NCBI RefSeq assembly: GCF_029813835.1
Contig: NZ_JARVKV010000018.1
Coordinates: forward strand, 1 to 64,000
DNA length: 64,000 nucleotides
Direction: 5' to 3'
Source: Streptomyces sp. DH37
Lineage (GTDB): Bacteria > Actinomycetota > Actinomycetes > Streptomycetales > Streptomycetaceae
Shown: positions 39,606 through 49,080 of the stretch, piece after piece
How positions within the stretch are numbered: position 1 is the first letter of the stretch
Layout: the number at the start of each line of letters is the position of its first letter
Made by a program: the position numbers and the translations under genes
The notes under the pieces: generated by a model
What the model was told of the DNA's origin: nothing
Seen by the model: only the letters and a program-made list of their open reading frames with translations
Databases searched by the model: none

Positions 39606-40418
39606 ATGAGCTCACTACTCCTGCTGACCAACGCCCTCCAGCCCTCGACCGAAGTCCTGCCCGCGCTCGGCCTGCTGCTGCACAACGTCCGTGTGGCCCC
39701 GGCCGAGGGGCCCGCGCTGGTGGACACGCCCGGCGCCGACGTCATCCTGATCGACGGCCGCCGCGACCTGCCCCAGGTGCGCTCCCTGTGCCAGCTCCTG
39801 CGCTCCACCGGACCGGGCTGCCCGCTGATCCTGGTGGTCACCGAGGGCGGCCTCGCGGCCGTCACCGCCGAGTGGGGCGTCGACGACGTCCTGCTGGACA
39901 CCGCCGGCCCGGCCGAGGTCGAGGCCCGGCTGCGACTGGCCACCGGACGCCAGCAGATCGCCGGCGACGACAGCCCGATGGAGATCCGCACCGGCGACCT
40001 GTCGGTGGACGAGGCCACCTACAGCGCCAAGCTCAAGGGGCGCGTGCTGGACCTCACCTTCAAGGAGTTCGAGCTGCTGAAGTACCTGGCGCAGCACCCC
40101 GGCCGGGTGTTCACCAGGGCCCAGCTCCTCCAGGAGGTGTGGGGCTACGACTACTTCGGCGGCACCCGGACCGTCGACGTCCACGTACGGCGGCTGCGGG
40201 CCAAGCTCGGCCCGGAGCACGAGTCGCTGATCGGGACCGTGCGCAACGTCGGCTACCGCTTCGTGCTCCCGGAGAAGAAGGAGCCGACCGCCGAGGAGCG
40301 CAGGGCCCAGGAGGACGCCAGGGCCACCGTGGACGCCGCCGAGAGAATGGCGCAGGACGCGGCGAACGGCACGCCGGAGGGCGGGCGGAAGGCCGCCGCT
40401 CGCCGGGTGGGGAACTGA
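39606..40418 (+). CDS. glnR: Nitrogen regulator GlnR
   Basis: 270 residues. The N-terminus ([20 protein letters not shown], then [16 protein letters not shown]) and the receiver-like domain match Streptomyces GlnR as I remember it. It has Asp50 but lacks the usual acidic pocket, in keeping with a phosphorylation-independent OmpR-type regulator. The C-terminal winged helix ([40 protein letters not shown]) binds GlnR boxes and controls glnA, amtB, ure and nir genes. The C-terminal tail after residue 225 is acidic and low-complexity. ATG 39606 lies downstream of a hairpin leader. No kinase is adjacent, as is normal for this orphan regulator. Confidence 0.95.
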   Translation: MSSLLLLTNALQPSTEVLPALGLLLHNVRVAPAEGPALVDTPGADVILIDGRRDLPQVRSLCQLLRSTGPGCPLILVVTEGGLAAVTAEWGVDDVLLDTAGPAEVEARLRLATGRQQIAGDDSPMEIRTGDLSVDEATYSAKLKGRVLDLTFKEFELLKYLAQHPGRVFTRAQLLQEVWGYDYFGGTRTVDVHVRRLRAKLGPEHESLIGTVRNVGYRFVLPEKKEPTAEERRAQEDARATVDAAERMAQDAANGTPEGGRKAAARRVGN

Positions 40419-40429
40419 GGCGGCGCGCG

Positions 40430-40435
40430 TAGACT
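40430..40435 (+). promoter_or_regulatory. -10 element of leaderless LacI promoter
   Basis: TAGACT seven bases upstream of GTG 40443 with no ribosome-binding site. It lies in the 24-base gap after glnR. Confidence 0.5.
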
Positions 40436-40442
40436 TCCGGCT

Positions 40443-41468
40443 GTGGCGAAGGTGACGCGGGACGATGTGGCGAGACTGGCGGGTACGTCGACCGCGGTCG
40501 TCAGCTACGTGATCAACGACGGGCCCCGGCCGGTCGCCCCGGCGACCCGCGAGCGCGTGCTCGCGGCGATCAAGGAGCTGGGGTACCGGCCGGACCGGGT
40601 CGCGCAGGCGATGGCGTCCCGGCGCACCGACCTGATAGGCCTGATCGTCCCCGACGCCCGGCAGCCGTTCTTCGCGGAGATGGCGCACGCGGTCGAGCAG
40701 GCCGCCGCCGACCGCGGGAAGATGGTCCTCGTCGGCAACTCCGACTACCTCGACGAGCGCGAGGTGCACTATCTGCGCGCCTTCCTCGGCATGCGCGTCT
40801 CGGGCCTGATCCTGATCAGCCAGGGCCCCAGCGAGCGCGCCGCCGCCGAGATAGAGGCCTGGGACGCGCGCGTGGTGCTGCTGCACCGGCGGCCCGAGGC
40901 CATCGACGACGTGGCCGTCGTCCTCGACGACGTCGGCGGCGCGCAGATGGTCACCCGCCACCTGCTGGAGCACGGCCACGCGTACGTGGCCTGCCTGGGC
41001 GGCGTGGAGTCCACCCCGTCCTTCGGCGACCCGGTGACCGACCACGTGGAGGGCTGGCGCCGGGCGATGAAGGAGGCGGGCCGCTCCACCGACGGGCGTC
41101 TCTTCCAGGCCCCCTACAACCGCTACGACACCTACCGCGTCGCCCTCGGCCTGCTCGGCGGCCCCGACCGCCCGCCCGCGCTGGTGTGCGCCACCGACGA
41201 CCAGGCCATCGGCGTGCTGCGCGCCGCCCGCGAGCTGGGCATCGACGTGCCCGGCGAGCTGGCGGTGGCCGGCTTCGACGACGTCAAGGAGGCGGCGCTG
41301 ACCGATCCGCCGCTGACCACGGTGGGCTCGGACCGCGAGGCGATGGCCCGCGCCGCGGTGGACCTGGTGCTGGACGACGGGGTGCGGGTGAACGGTTCGC
41401 GGCGCGAGCGCGTGCGCCAGTTCCCGTCGGGGCTGGTGGTGCGCCGCTCCTGCGGGTGCGGCGGCTGA
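40443..41468 (+). CDS. LacI-family transcriptional regulator
   Basis: 341 residues. The LacI helix-turn-helix ([20 protein letters not shown]) and hinge helix ([13 protein letters not shown]) are followed by a periplasmic-binding-protein-like core ([56 protein letters not shown]). It ends in RRSCGCGG, a Cys-containing tail often seen in actinomycete LacI proteins. It should repress sugar-use genes in response to a small ligand; the target is unknown and the HtrA-like gene downstream is the nearest candidate. Translation from GTG 40443 is probably leaderless. Confidence 0.93.
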   Translation: MAKVTRDDVARLAGTSTAVVSYVINDGPRPVAPATRERVLAAIKELGYRPDRVAQAMASRRTDLIGLIVPDARQPFFAEMAHAVEQAAADRGKMVLVGNSDYLDEREVHYLRAFLGMRVSGLILISQGPSERAAAEIEAWDARVVLLHRRPEAIDDVAVVLDDVGGAQMVTRHLLEHGHAYVACLGGVESTPSFGDPVTDHVEGWRRAMKEAGRSTDGRLFQAPYNRYDTYRVALGLLGGPDRPPALVCATDDQAIGVLRAARELGIDVPGELAVAGFDDVKEAALTDPPLTTVGSDREAMARAAVDLVLDDGVRVNGSRRERVRQFPSGLVVRRSCGCGG

Positions 41469-41588
41469 CGGGAGCCCGGCGGGGCCCCGGCGGGACCGGG
41501 CGGGCCCGGCGGGACCGCGGCGCGATTCTTCCCCGGGTCTCAGTCCGTCCTCATGATGTTCTCATTCCGGGCGCGCACAGTCGTGTGC

Positions 41589-42629
41589 ATGAGCGACCAC
41601 GAGACAGACCGCGCGTACCCGCCCCGCCCGCCGTACGAGCCGGCCGTCCCCGGACCCGGACCCGGACCCGCCACCGCCCCCGCCACCACGCCCTCGCCGC
41701 ACGACTCCGGGGCCGTCCCCGGCGCTCCCTCCGGGGCGCACGCCCGGCAGCGGGCGCGCCGTCCCGTCGGGCTGCTGGCGGCCGTGGCGATCGTGGCCGC
41801 CGCGGTCGGCGGCGGTACGGCGACGCTGGTGGGCGAGGCGTTCGGCGACGGCTCCGCGACCGTCGCCGCCTCCTCCGTTCCGGGCGCCAACACCTCCGGA
41901 TCCGCCGCCGAGTCCGGTGCCACCGTCGCCGACGTGGCCAAGGCCGTCGGCCCCAGCGTCGTGGAGATCGCCGCCACCTCCCGCTCCGGCTCCGCGACCG
42001 GCTCCGGCGTGGTGATCTCCGAGAAGGGCGAGATCCTCACCAACAACCACGTCGTCTCCGGTGCGACCGCGATCGAGGTCACCTTCTCCGACGGCGACAC
42101 CGCCCGCGCCGAGATCGTCGGCACCGAGCCCGACCTCGACATGGCGCTGATCCGCGTCGAGGACGCGGACGGCCTGACCCCCGCCCCGCTCGGCGACTCC
42201 GACGCCGTCCGCATCGGCGACCGCGTCGTCGCCTTCGGCTCCCCCGAGGGCCTGTCGGGCACGGTCACCAGCGGCATCGTCTCCGCCAAGGACCGCGAGG
42301 TCACGGTGGAGAAGGTGGAGAAGGAGGGGGAGGACAGCAGGCCGCGCGGCGACGGGGCGTGGCCGTTCGAGTTCGGCGGCGGCCGGTACAACGGCGAGGT
42401 CGGCCCGGAGACCACCACCTACGAGGCCATCCAGACCGACGCCTCGCTCAACCCCGGCAACTCCGGGGGACCGCTGGTCGACATGGACGGCCGCGTGATC
42501 GGCATCAACTCCGCGATCTACAACAACGCCTCCGCCGCCGGCGGCGAGGCGGGCAGCGTCGGCCTGGGCTTCGCCGTCCCCGTCAACGACGTGAAGGAGA
42601 TCCTCGACGACCTCCGCGCCGGTGACTGA
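41589..42629 (+). CDS. HtrA-like membrane-anchored serine protease
   Basis: 346 residues. A Pro-rich cytoplasmic tail (about 1-52), one membrane helix (about 58-80) and an extracytoplasmic trypsin-like domain are visible. Catalytic residues are His154 in NNHVV, Asp184 in LDMALI and Ser292 in NPGNSGGPL. Unlike DegP/HtrA, it lacks a PDZ domain and stops soon after the protease fold. It probably degrades or processes misfolded secreted proteins. ATG 41589 is chosen over an in-frame ATG at 41553, because it begins at MSDHETDR just before the Pro-rich tail. The two-component genes follow 22 bases downstream. Confidence 0.92.
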   Translation: MSDHETDRAYPPRPPYEPAVPGPGPGPATAPATTPSPHDSGAVPGAPSGAHARQRARRPVGLLAAVAIVAAAVGGGTATLVGEAFGDGSATVAASSVPGANTSGSAAESGATVADVAKAVGPSVVEIAATSRSGSATGSGVVISEKGEILTNNHVVSGATAIEVTFSDGDTARAEIVGTEPDLDMALIRVEDADGLTPAPLGDSDAVRIGDRVVAFGSPEGLSGTVTSGIVSAKDREVTVEKVEKEGEDSRPRGDGAWPFEFGGGRYNGEVGPETTTYEAIQTDASLNPGNSGGPLVDMDGRVIGINSAIYNNASAAGGEAGSVGLGFAVPVNDVKEILDDLRAGD

Positions 42630-42651
42630 GGGGGGTGCGACACTCCTGCCC

Positions 42652-43434
42652 ATGACCTCCGCCTCCGCCTCCTCCGCCGCGCCCCACCCCGCCGCGTCCG
42701 CGCGCGTGCTGATCGTCGACGACGAGCCGGCCGTACGCGAGGCCCTGCGCCGCAGCCTGGCCTTCGAGGGATACGGGACGGAGCTCGCCGCCGACGGCCT
42801 GGAGGCCCTGCGGCAGGTGGAGGCGTACCGGCCCGACCTGGTGATCCTGGACGTGCTGATGCCGCGCATGGACGGGCTGACCGCGGCCCGGCGGATGCGC
42901 GCGAACGGGGCGACCGTCCCCGTCCTGATGCTCACCGCGCGCGACACCGTCGGCGACCGCGTCACGGGCCTGGACGCGGGCGCGGACGACTACCTGGTCA
43001 AGCCGTTCGAGCTGGACGAGCTGCTGGCCCGCGTCCGCGCCCTGCTGCGCCGCAGCTCCTACGCGCGGGAACGGGCCGGCGCCGAGGAGGCCGAGACGCT
43101 GGCCTTCGCCGACCTGCGCATGGACCCCACCACGCGCGAGGTGACCCGCGGCGGGCGGCCGGTGGAGCTGACGCGGACGGAGTTCACGCTGCTGGAGATG
43201 TTCCTGGCGCACCCGCGCCAGGTCCTCACCCGCGAGCAGATCCTCAAGGCCGTCTGGGGCTTCGACTTCGAGCCCTCCTCCAACTCCCTGGACGTGTACG
43301 TGATGTACCTGCGCCGCAAGACCGAGGCGGGCGGCGAGCCGCGCCTGGTGCACACCGTGCGCGGCGTCGGCTACGTGCTCAGGGACACCCCGAAGGACGG
43401 CCCGGGGGGCGCGGCGGAGGAGACGCACCGGTGA
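42652..43434 (+). CDS. OmpR-family response regulator
   Basis: 260 residues. The receiver (residues 15-130) has the acidic pair in VDDEPAV, phospho-acceptor Asp67 in [11 protein letters not shown], Thr in LTARD and Lys in LVKPFEL. The C-terminal winged helix is [20 protein letters not shown] and then [11 protein letters not shown]. It resembles MprA/envelope-stress regulators. ATG 42652 is preferred over GTG 42622, because it sits close to the start of the receiver. The kinase gene overlaps its stop by four bases, so the pair is co-expressed. The HtrA-like protease upstream may be a target. Confidence 0.93.
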   Translation: MTSASASSAAPHPAASARVLIVDDEPAVREALRRSLAFEGYGTELAADGLEALRQVEAYRPDLVILDVLMPRMDGLTAARRMRANGATVPVLMLTARDTVGDRVTGLDAGADDYLVKPFELDELLARVRALLRRSSYARERAGAEEAETLAFADLRMDPTTREVTRGGRPVELTRTEFTLLEMFLAHPRQVLTREQILKAVWGFDFEPSSNSLDVYVMYLRRKTEAGGEPRLVHTVRGVGYVLRDTPKDGPGGAAEETHR

Positions 43435-44867
43435 CGTCACGGCTCAACTCCCTGCCGCTGCGCTCGCGCCTGGCCCTGCTGGTCGCGCTGGCCGTGGCGG
43501 TCGCGGTGGCGGCGTGCTCCCTGGCCGCCTGGTTCCTGGTGCGGGAGCAGCTCGTCGACTCACTCGACGACGCCCTGCGCGCCAACCGGGTGCCCGACCG
43601 CCTCCTGATCGACCTCGTGCAGACCGGCCAGTGCCGGGCGGTGCCCGAGGAGGAGCGGCAGGAGACGCCCAACCCGTTCGACTCCACCGTGCAGCTCGTG
43701 GACCGCAACGGCACGAGCTGCATGGCCTTCGGCGAGCAGCCCCTGCCGGTCTCCGCCGCCGACGTGGCGGTCGCCCGCGGCGGGCGCGAGGAGGCCCTGC
43801 GCACCGTCACCGCGGGCGGCGAGAAGTACCGCGTGCTGACGACCCCCCTGAGCGGTACGGACGCCGCCGTGAGCGTGGCCCGCCCGATGGCCGAGGTCGA
43901 CCACAGCCTGGACACCCTCGCCCTCGTCCTCGGCCTGGTCGCCGCCACCGGCGTGCTCGGCGCGGCGGGCGCCGGCGTCCTGCTCGCGCGCGCCGGCCTG
44001 CGCCCGGTGGACCGGCTGACGGACGCGGTGGAGCACGTCGCCCGCACCGAGGACCTGGCCGTCCGCATCCCCGTCGAGGGCGACGACGAGATCGCCCGCC
44101 TGTCGCGCTCCTTCAACGCCATGACCGCCGCCCTGGCCACCTCCCGCGACCTCCAGCAGCAGCTCATCGCCGACGCCGGGCACGAGCTGCGCACCCCGCT
44201 GACCTCCCTGCGCACCAACATCGACCTGCTGGTGCGCAGCGAGCGGACCGGCCGCCCGCTGCCGCCGGAGGACCGCCGCGAGCTGCTGGAGTCCGTACGC
44301 GCCCAGATCGGCGAACTCGCCTCCCTCATCGGCGACCTCCAGGAGCTGTCCCGGCCCGACGCGGCGCCCGCCGGCGGGCAGGTGGAGGTGGTCGGCCTGC
44401 ACGAGACGGCCGAGCGGGCCGTGGAACGGGCCCGGCTGCGCGGCTCGGACATCACCGTCACCCGCGACCTGGCCCCCTGGTACGTACGCGCCGAACCGGC
44501 CGCGCTGGAGCGGGCGGTGGTCAACCTGCTGGACAACGCGGTGAAGTTCTCCCCGCCCGGCGGAACGGTCGAGGTCGTCCTGGAGGCCGGCACCGGCACC
44601 CTGCGCGTGCGCGACCACGGCCCCGGCATCCCCGAGGACGAACTCCCGTACGTCTTCGACCGCTTCTGGCGCTCCCCGTCCGCCCGCAGCCTCCCCGGCT
44701 CGGGCCTGGGCCTGTCCATCGTGGCCCGCACGGTCCGCCGCAGCGGCGGCGAGATCGCCCTCCGCCCGGCGCCGGGCGGAGGCACGGAGGCCGTCCTGCG
44801 CCTCCCGGGCGCCCCGGCGCCACCGCCGGAGACGCCCCTTCCGGCCCCGCCGGGGCCTAGGACCTGA
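43431..44867 (+). CDS. Sensor histidine kinase, HAMP type
   Basis: 478 residues, GTG start overlapping the regulator stop (GTGA). Membrane helices lie at about 15-40 and 160-185, enclosing an extracytoplasmic sensor of about 120 residues with one Cys pair (QCRAVP, TSCMAFG). A HAMP linker, HisKA (phospho-acceptor His251 in [16 protein letters not shown]) and HATPase_c domain ([45 protein letters not shown]) follow. It phosphorylates the regulator encoded just upstream. The Pro-rich C-terminus overlaps the end of the converging gene by 11 bases. Confidence 0.93.
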   Translation: MTSRLNSLPLRSRLALLVALAVAVAVAACSLAAWFLVREQLVDSLDDALRANRVPDRLLIDLVQTGQCRAVPEEERQETPNPFDSTVQLVDRNGTSCMAFGEQPLPVSAADVAVARGGREEALRTVTAGGEKYRVLTTPLSGTDAAVSVARPMAEVDHSLDTLALVLGLVAATGVLGAAGAGVLLARAGLRPVDRLTDAVEHVARTEDLAVRIPVEGDDEIARLSRSFNAMTAALATSRDLQQQLIADAGHELRTPLTSLRTNIDLLVRSERTGRPLPPEDRRELLESVRAQIGELASLIGDLQELSRPDAAPAGGQVEVVGLHETAERAVERARLRGSDITVTRDLAPWYVRAEPAALERAVVNLLDNAVKFSPPGGTVEVVLEAGTGTLRVRDHGPGIPEDELPYVFDRFWRSPSARSLPGSGLGLSIVARTVRRSGGEIALRPAPGGGTEAVLRLPGAPAPPPETPLPAPPGPRT

Positions 44868-45216
44868 GCCGTTCCGCCAGCTCCGCCTCGTTCGCGACGA
44901 ACCAGGTCTGTCGTCCGCGGTCGCACTCGCGCACGAAGTCCCGCAGCGACGCGCTGGCGGCCGTACGGGCGGAGACGTCGCCGACGACGGCGAGGCCCAG
45001 GCGGTAGTTGGCGAACTTCTGGACGATCTCCCCGGCGACGCCGGTGCGCAGCCGGAAGAAGTCCTCGTCCAGGCGCCCGGCGGGCACGGCGACCCACCGG
45101 GCGCCCTGGTACCCGGCGTCGCCGATCAGGTCCAGCGCCTCGCGCTCGCCGATGGTCCCGCCCTCGTCGGCGCACATCAGGACGGGGGTGCCGTGGATCG
45201 TCCGAAGGGTGGTCAT
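44857..45216 (-). CDS. DUF4180 protein
   Basis: 119 residues, soluble. Family-like segments are GTPVLMCADEGGTIGEREA, DLIGDAGYQGARWVAVPA and FFRLRTGVAGEIVQKFANYR. DUF4180 proteins are small, of unknown function, and the last region often binds a nucleotide or metal by prediction only. It converges on and overlaps the histidine kinase gene by 11 bases with no terminator between. Its N-terminus faces two strong hairpins downstream of the nucleotidase gene. Confidence 0.85.
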   Translation of the reverse strand: MTTLRTIHGTPVLMCADEGGTIGEREALDLIGDAGYQGARWVAVPAGRLDEDFFRLRTGVAGEIVQKFANYRLGLAVVGDVSARTAASASLRDFVRECDRGRQTWFVANEAELAERLRS

Positions 45217-45291
45217 GGGGGTCGAGCCTAGGCGCGGGGGCGTGCGGCGTCGAAGCGTTTTCCGGCGCCCGGGCGGAACCGCGGACAGGGG

Positions 45292-45365
45292 AACGCCGCC
45301 GACCGGCGCGGGCCGGTCGGCGGCGTTGTGGGGGGCTCCGCGGGCCGGGGGGAGCCGGCCCGCGG
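45292..45365. terminator. Two tandem hairpins after nucleotidase gene
   Basis: A 16-bp perfect stem AACGCCGCCGACCGGC (45292-45327, 4-base loop) and an 11-bp stem CCGCGGGCCGG (45338-45365). Both lie just downstream of the minus-strand nucleotidase stop at 45391. Double hairpins are a common strong-terminator form in Streptomyces. Confidence 0.88.
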
Positions 45366-45390
45366 GGGGAGGGTCATCCGCCGTGGGGGG

Positions 45391-47202
45391 TCACCGGACG
45401 ACCGTGATCCGGTCCGCCGCCGGGGCGTCGAGCGGCGCGGCGGCGGAGGAGTTGGCGGTCAGGTAGTCCTGGAGGGCCGCCAGGTCGTCGCCGCCCACCA
45501 GCGGGTCGGTGCCCCGCGCCAGCGTCGGGAAGCCGTCGCCGCCGCCCGCCAGGAAGGAGTTCACCGCGACGCGGTACGAGGCGGACGGGTCGATCGGCTC
45601 GCCGTTCAGCCGCACCGAGTCCGCGACGATCCGGTCCGCGCCGGACCGGGTGAGGTCGAGGGTGTAGGTGAGGCCGGCCGAGACCTGGAGGATCTTCGGG
45701 GACGCCGCGTTGGAGCCGCTGACCTGCTCGCGCAGCACCGTCAGGAGCTGCTCGCCGGTGAGGGTGGTCAGGTTGACGGTGTTGGAGAAGGGCTGGACGG
45801 TGAAGCCCTCGGCGTACGTCACCACGCCGTCGCCCTCGGCGCCGGAGGCCGCGTACACCAGGTCGGCGCGGATGCCGCCGGGGTTCATCAGGGCCAGGTC
45901 GGCGCCGGGGTCCAGCTTGCGGGCGTGGGCGAGCTGCGCGTCGGCGATCAGGTCGCCCAGCGGGGACTCGGGCCTGGTCCGGTCGGCGGCGATGTCCTCG
46001 GAGATCCAGCCGATGGGGCGGTTCGCGACGGGCGCGGCCAGCCCCTTCCAGTAGTCGATCAGCGAGGTGAGGTCGGCCGCCTTCTCCTGGTTGCGGTGGA
46101 CGACGCGGTTGGTGCCCTCGACCGAGGCGCGCACGATGTCGCGGGTGCGGCGGTCGTACTCCATGTTCAGCTCGGTGAAGAGCCGGCCGAAGGAGGCGGC
46201 GGAGGTGACCAGGCGGTCCTCGCCCCTGGGGTCGGGGATGGAGCAGACGTAGGGCTGGTGGGTGTGGCCGGTGATCAGCGCGTCCACGCCCGCGTCCGTC
46301 CGCTTCGCGATGTCGACGATCGGGCCGGACAGCTTGCCGCCGTCCTCGCCGCAGTCGGCGTTGTACGCGGTGGAGGCCGGGGTGCCGCCCTCGTGGACCA
46401 GCGCGATGACGGCGTTGACGCCCTTGCGCCTGAGCTCCTTGGTGTACTTGTCGATGGTCTCGGCCTCGTCGAGGAACTTCAGCCCCTTGACGCCCTCGGC
46501 CGAGACGATGTCCGGCGTGCCCTCCAGCGTGACGCCGATGAAGCCGACCTTGACGCCCTTCATCTTCTTGACGGTGTAGGGCGCCAGCAGCGGCCTGCCG
46601 GTCCTCTCGTCGACGACGTTGGCCGCGAGGATCGGGAAGTCGGCGCCCTCGAAGGTGCGGCCCTCGTCGTAGCAGCCGTCCTCGGGGTGGCAGCCGCCCT
46701 TCTGGAGGCGCTTCAGCTCGGCCGCGCCCTCGTCGAACTCGTGGTTGCCGACGCCCACGACGTCCATGCCGAGCGCGTTCATCGCCTCGATGGTGGGCTC
46801 GTCGTGGAAGAGGCCCGACAGCAGCGGGCTGGCGCCCACGATGTCGCCGGGCGCGACGGTGACCGAGTACGGGTGGCCCTCGCGGGCCTCGCGCAGGGAG
46901 GTGGCGAGGTACTCGGCGCCGCCGGCGTCGATCTGCTCGGTGGTGCCGTCCGGGTGCTGGTGGGTCACACGGCCGGAGGAGCCGGTGGGGGGCTCCAGGT
47001 TGCCGTGGAAGTCGTTGATCGCGAGCACCTGGAGGTCGACGGTGCGGCCGTGGTGCTCGCCGGACGCCTTCCGCGCCCCGGCTTCCGGCGCGTCCTGCGC
47101 GGCGGCGGGCACGGCGGCGCCGAGCGCGCCGACCGTCAGCAGACCGGCCGCGGCGGCGGTGAGTCTGCGGGAGAGGGGGGACCGCTTGGGCGGAGTGGAC
47201 AT
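45391..47202 (-). CDS. Secreted 5'-nucleotidase (UshA/YfkN family)
   Basis: 603 residues. A signal peptide (1-35, ending near AVPAAAQ) is followed by the metallophosphatase domain with metal motifs LAINDFHGNL, GNHEFDEG, LVHEGG and TGHTHQPY. A C-terminal 5'-nucleotidase substrate-binding domain holds the specificity loop PLGDLIADAQ and MNPGGIRADL. It should release phosphate from extracellular nucleotides. There is no LPXTG or TM tail, so it is probably secreted free. ATG 47202 lies upstream of a basic signal start. It is divergent from mshD; a pair of hairpins follows it. Confidence 0.93.
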   Translation of the reverse strand: MSTPPKRSPLSRRLTAAAAGLLTVGALGAAVPAAAQDAPEAGARKASGEHHGRTVDLQVLAINDFHGNLEPPTGSSGRVTHQHPDGTTEQIDAGGAEYLATSLREAREGHPYSVTVAPGDIVGASPLLSGLFHDEPTIEAMNALGMDVVGVGNHEFDEGAAELKRLQKGGCHPEDGCYDEGRTFEGADFPILAANVVDERTGRPLLAPYTVKKMKGVKVGFIGVTLEGTPDIVSAEGVKGLKFLDEAETIDKYTKELRRKGVNAVIALVHEGGTPASTAYNADCGEDGGKLSGPIVDIAKRTDAGVDALITGHTHQPYVCSIPDPRGEDRLVTSAASFGRLFTELNMEYDRRTRDIVRASVEGTNRVVHRNQEKAADLTSLIDYWKGLAAPVANRPIGWISEDIAADRTRPESPLGDLIADAQLAHARKLDPGADLALMNPGGIRADLVYAASGAEGDGVVTYAEGFTVQPFSNTVNLTTLTGEQLLTVLREQVSGSNAASPKILQVSAGLTYTLDLTRSGADRIVADSVRLNGEPIDPSASYRVAVNSFLAGGGDGFPTLARGTDPLVGGDDLAALQDYLTANSSAAAPLDAPAADRITVVR

Positions 47203-47336
47203 GTTCTGTCCCCTTCTGTTCCCTTGGTGAAGCCGTGAGTTGGCCTGGTGATGGCCGGTGATGGCGAGGGGCAGCCTAGGTCAACGCGCGTAGCGTGTCA
47301 TGGTGGAGGAAGTAACCGCCAGGTTTCGATGCTGCG

Positions 47337-47342
47337 TAGGCT
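47337..47342 (+). promoter_or_regulatory. -10 element of leaderless mshD promoter
   Basis: TAGGCT seven bases before ATG 47350, with no Shine-Dalgarno sequence between them. Confidence 0.55.
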
Positions 47343-47349
47343 TCTCCCC

Positions 47350-48267
47350 ATGAGCGACGTGGTGGTTGTGGACGAGCTGACGCCCGAGGCCGTACGGGAA
47401 GCCCAGGCGCTGATCGACGAGGCCGCCCGGGTGGACGGCCAGCCCGCCGTCTCCGAGCAGGGCCGCCTCCAGCTGCGCGGCGGGCGCCGCCGGGGCGTGC
47501 GGCACCTGTTGCTGTGGGACCGGGGGGAACTGGTCGGATACGGCCAGTTGGAGGACACCGATCCGGTCGAGGCCCCGGCCGGCGAGTTCGTGGTCCACCC
47601 CGACCACCGCCGCGAGGGCCACGGTCTCGCGCTGGGCCGCGCGCTGCTGGAGGCGTCGGGCCGGCGGCTGCGGGTGTGGGCGCACGGCGGCCACCCGGCC
47701 GCGCGGCACCTGGCCCGGATGCTCGGCCTCACCCTCTTCCGCGAACTGCGGCAGATGCGGCGCCCCCTGGCCGGCCTGGACCTGCCCGAGCCGGTGCTGC
47801 CGCCGGGGGTGCGGCTGAGGACCTTCGTCCCCGGACAGGACGACGCGGCCTGGCTGGCCGCCAACGCCGCCGCCTTCGCCCACCACCCCGAGCAGGGCGG
47901 TATGACCCTGCGCGACCTGGAGGACCGCGAGGCCGAGCCGTGGTTCGACCCCAAGGGCTTCTTCCTCGCCGTGCGCGGCGGCGAGGGCGGCGGAGAGGGT
48001 GAGGAACTGCTCGGCTTCCACTGGACGAAGGTCCACAGCGCCGAGCAGCTCGGCGAGGTGTACGTCGTCGGCGTCACCCCCGGCGCCCAGGGCGGGGGCC
48101 TGGGCAAGGCGCTGACGGTGGTGGGCCTGCGCTACCTGGCCCGCGACCGCGGCCTGCCGACCGCGATGCTGTACGTGGACGCCGACAACACCGCGGCCGT
48201 GAAGGTCTACGAGCGGCTGGGCTTCCGGGTCCACGAGGTGGACCTGATGTACCGCACGGAGGGCTGA
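47350..48267 (+). CDS. mshD: Mycothiol synthase
   Basis: 305 residues with two GNAT domains. The N-terminal one has VVHPDHRREGHGLALGRAL near residue 83; the C-terminal one has VYVVGVTPGAQGGGLGKAL near 240 and LYVDADNTAAVKVYERLGF near 275. This is the MshD layout. The enzyme acetylates Cys-GlcN-Ins to give mycothiol, the actinomycete low-molecular-weight thiol. A Gly/Glu-rich insertion (GGEGGGEGEE) sits in the loop near residue 210. It is monocistronic, with a likely leaderless start. mshA is about 11.5 kb further on in this window. Confidence 0.93.
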   Translation: MSDVVVVDELTPEAVREAQALIDEAARVDGQPAVSEQGRLQLRGGRRRGVRHLLLWDRGELVGYGQLEDTDPVEAPAGEFVVHPDHRREGHGLALGRALLEASGRRLRVWAHGGHPAARHLARMLGLTLFRELRQMRRPLAGLDLPEPVLPPGVRLRTFVPGQDDAAWLAANAAAFAHHPEQGGMTLRDLEDREAEPWFDPKGFFLAVRGGEGGGEGEELLGFHWTKVHSAEQLGEVYVVGVTPGAQGGGLGKALTVVGLRYLARDRGLPTAMLYVDADNTAAVKVYERLGFRVHEVDLMYRTEG

Positions 48268-48279
48268 ACCGCGCGGGGA

Positions 48280-48298
48280 GACGGCCGATCGGGCCGTC
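48280..48298. terminator. Hairpin after mshD
   Basis: 7-bp perfect stem GACGGCC/GGCCGTC with a 5-base loop, 13 bases past the mshD stop. Confidence 0.55.
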
Positions 48299-48393
48299 AC
48301 CGGTCCACCGCACGCCTCCGGCGGAAGACGGGCCGGGCCGCGGCGTACCCCACGGCCACGCACCCGGCCAGGAGCATCATCCGGACGGCCCCG

Positions 48394-48600
48394 TCAGCGT
48401 CCGGCCGTGTAGGCCGTGAAGCCGCTCCACGCGTGCGGTGAGAACGCCAGGCGCGGGCCCTGCGCGTCCTTGGAGTCGCGGACGTGGACGGTGCCGGGGG
48501 TGGCGGCGACCTCGACGCACGCAGGGCCGTCGTTGGTGCTGTGGCTGCTCTTGATCCACTCCAGCGCGGAACCGTCTCCGGCCGAGAGCGTGAGGGTCAT
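48394..48600 (-). CDS. DUF397 protein, copy 1
   Basis: 68 residues with DUF397 motifs WIKSSHSTNDGPACVEVA and VHVRDSKDAQGPRLAF. It is the third and most divergent copy in transcription order. Its C-terminus (SPHAWSGFTAYTAGR) differs from the other two (APGAWTDFMTYTAGR). The first 40 codons are nearly identical to copy 2 at the DNA level. It is probably a partner of the XRE/DUF5753 regulator at the head of the operon. The different C-terminus could give it a different binding preference. Confidence 0.92.
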   Translation of the reverse strand: MTLTLSAGDGSALEWIKSSHSTNDGPACVEVAATPGTVHVRDSKDAQGPRLAFSPHAWSGFTAYTAGR

Positions 48601-48633
48601 GTGATCTCTCCCAGCGGTTCCTCTGGGGCGGGG

Positions 48634-48840
48634 TCAGCGCCCCGCGGTGTACGTCATGAAGTCGGTCCACGCACCCGGCGCGAAGGCGAGACGGGGGCCT
48701 TGGGTGTCCTTGGAGTCGCGGACGTGGACGGTGCCGGGGGTGGCGGCGACCTCGACGCAGTCGGGGCCGTCGTTGGTGCTGTGGCTGCTCTTGATCCACT
48801 CCAGCGCGGAACCGTCTCCGGCCGAGAGCGTGAGGGTCAT
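48634..48840 (-). CDS. DUF397 protein, copy 2
   Basis: 68 residues. Motifs are WIKSSHSTNDGPDCVEVA and VHVRDSKDTQGPRLAF. The N-terminus MTLTLSAGDGSAL matches copy 1, while the C-terminal half matches copy 3, so it is a mosaic of its neighbours. A 33-base spacer separates it from copy 1, and the same ribosome-binding region precedes both. It is part of a four-gene operon with the regulator at 49077. Confidence 0.93.
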   Translation of the reverse strand: MTLTLSAGDGSALEWIKSSHSTNDGPDCVEVAATPGTVHVRDSKDTQGPRLAFAPGAWTDFMTYTAGR

Positions 48841-48873
48841 GTGATCTCTCCCAGCGGTTCCTCTGGGGCGGGG

Positions 48874-49080
48874 TCAGCGCCCCGCGGTGTACGTCATGAA
48901 GTCGGTCCACGCACCCGGCGCGAAGGCGAGACGGGGGCCTTGGGTGTCCTTGGAGTCGCGGACGTGGACGGTGCCGGGGGTGGCGGCGACCTCGACGCAG
49001 TCGGGGCCGTCGTTGCTGCTGTGGCTGCTCTTGATCCACTCCAGCGCGGAACCGTCTCCGGTCGAGGGCTTGAGCGTCAT
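48874..49080 (-). CDS. DUF397 protein, copy 3
   Basis: 68 residues, first of the three in transcription order. Motifs are WIKSSHSSNDGPDCVEVA and VHVRDSKDTQGPRLAF. Its N-terminus reads MTLKPSTGDGSAL, and Ser replaces Thr in the KSSHSS segment. The ATG overlaps the stop of the XRE/DUF5753 gene by four bases (ATGA), so this copy is translationally coupled to the regulator. That is the classic arrangement of BldB/WhiJ-like and Scr2/Scr1-like pairs. Confidence 0.93.
   Translation of the reverse strand: MTLKPSTGDGSALEWIKSSHSSNDGPDCVEVAATPGTVHVRDSKDTQGPRLAFAPGAWTDFMTYTAGR

Larger units (their letters stand above)
48361..49080 (-). repeat. Three tandem 240-bp units carrying DUF397 genes
   Basis: Units 48361-48600, 48601-48840 and 48841-49080 each hold one DUF397 gene plus spacer. 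Units 2 and 3 differ at only about five bases, spacer included. Unit 1 is nearly identical to unit 2 in its gene's 5' half (48469-48600) but diverges in the 3' half. The pattern indicates recent duplication with gene conversion. Confidence 0.9.

Noticed and set aside
48297..48380. 27-codon minus-strand frame (MMLLAGCVAVGYAAARPVF) after the DUF397 array
   Set aside because: It has a hydrophobic, lipobox-like start but no ribosome-binding site, and its DNA overlaps the mshD terminator. Too weak to call a gene.
48361..49080. Regular 240-bp repeats resembling an array
   Set aside because: The units are long, coding and differ from CRISPR in size and spacing. They are tandem DUF397 genes.
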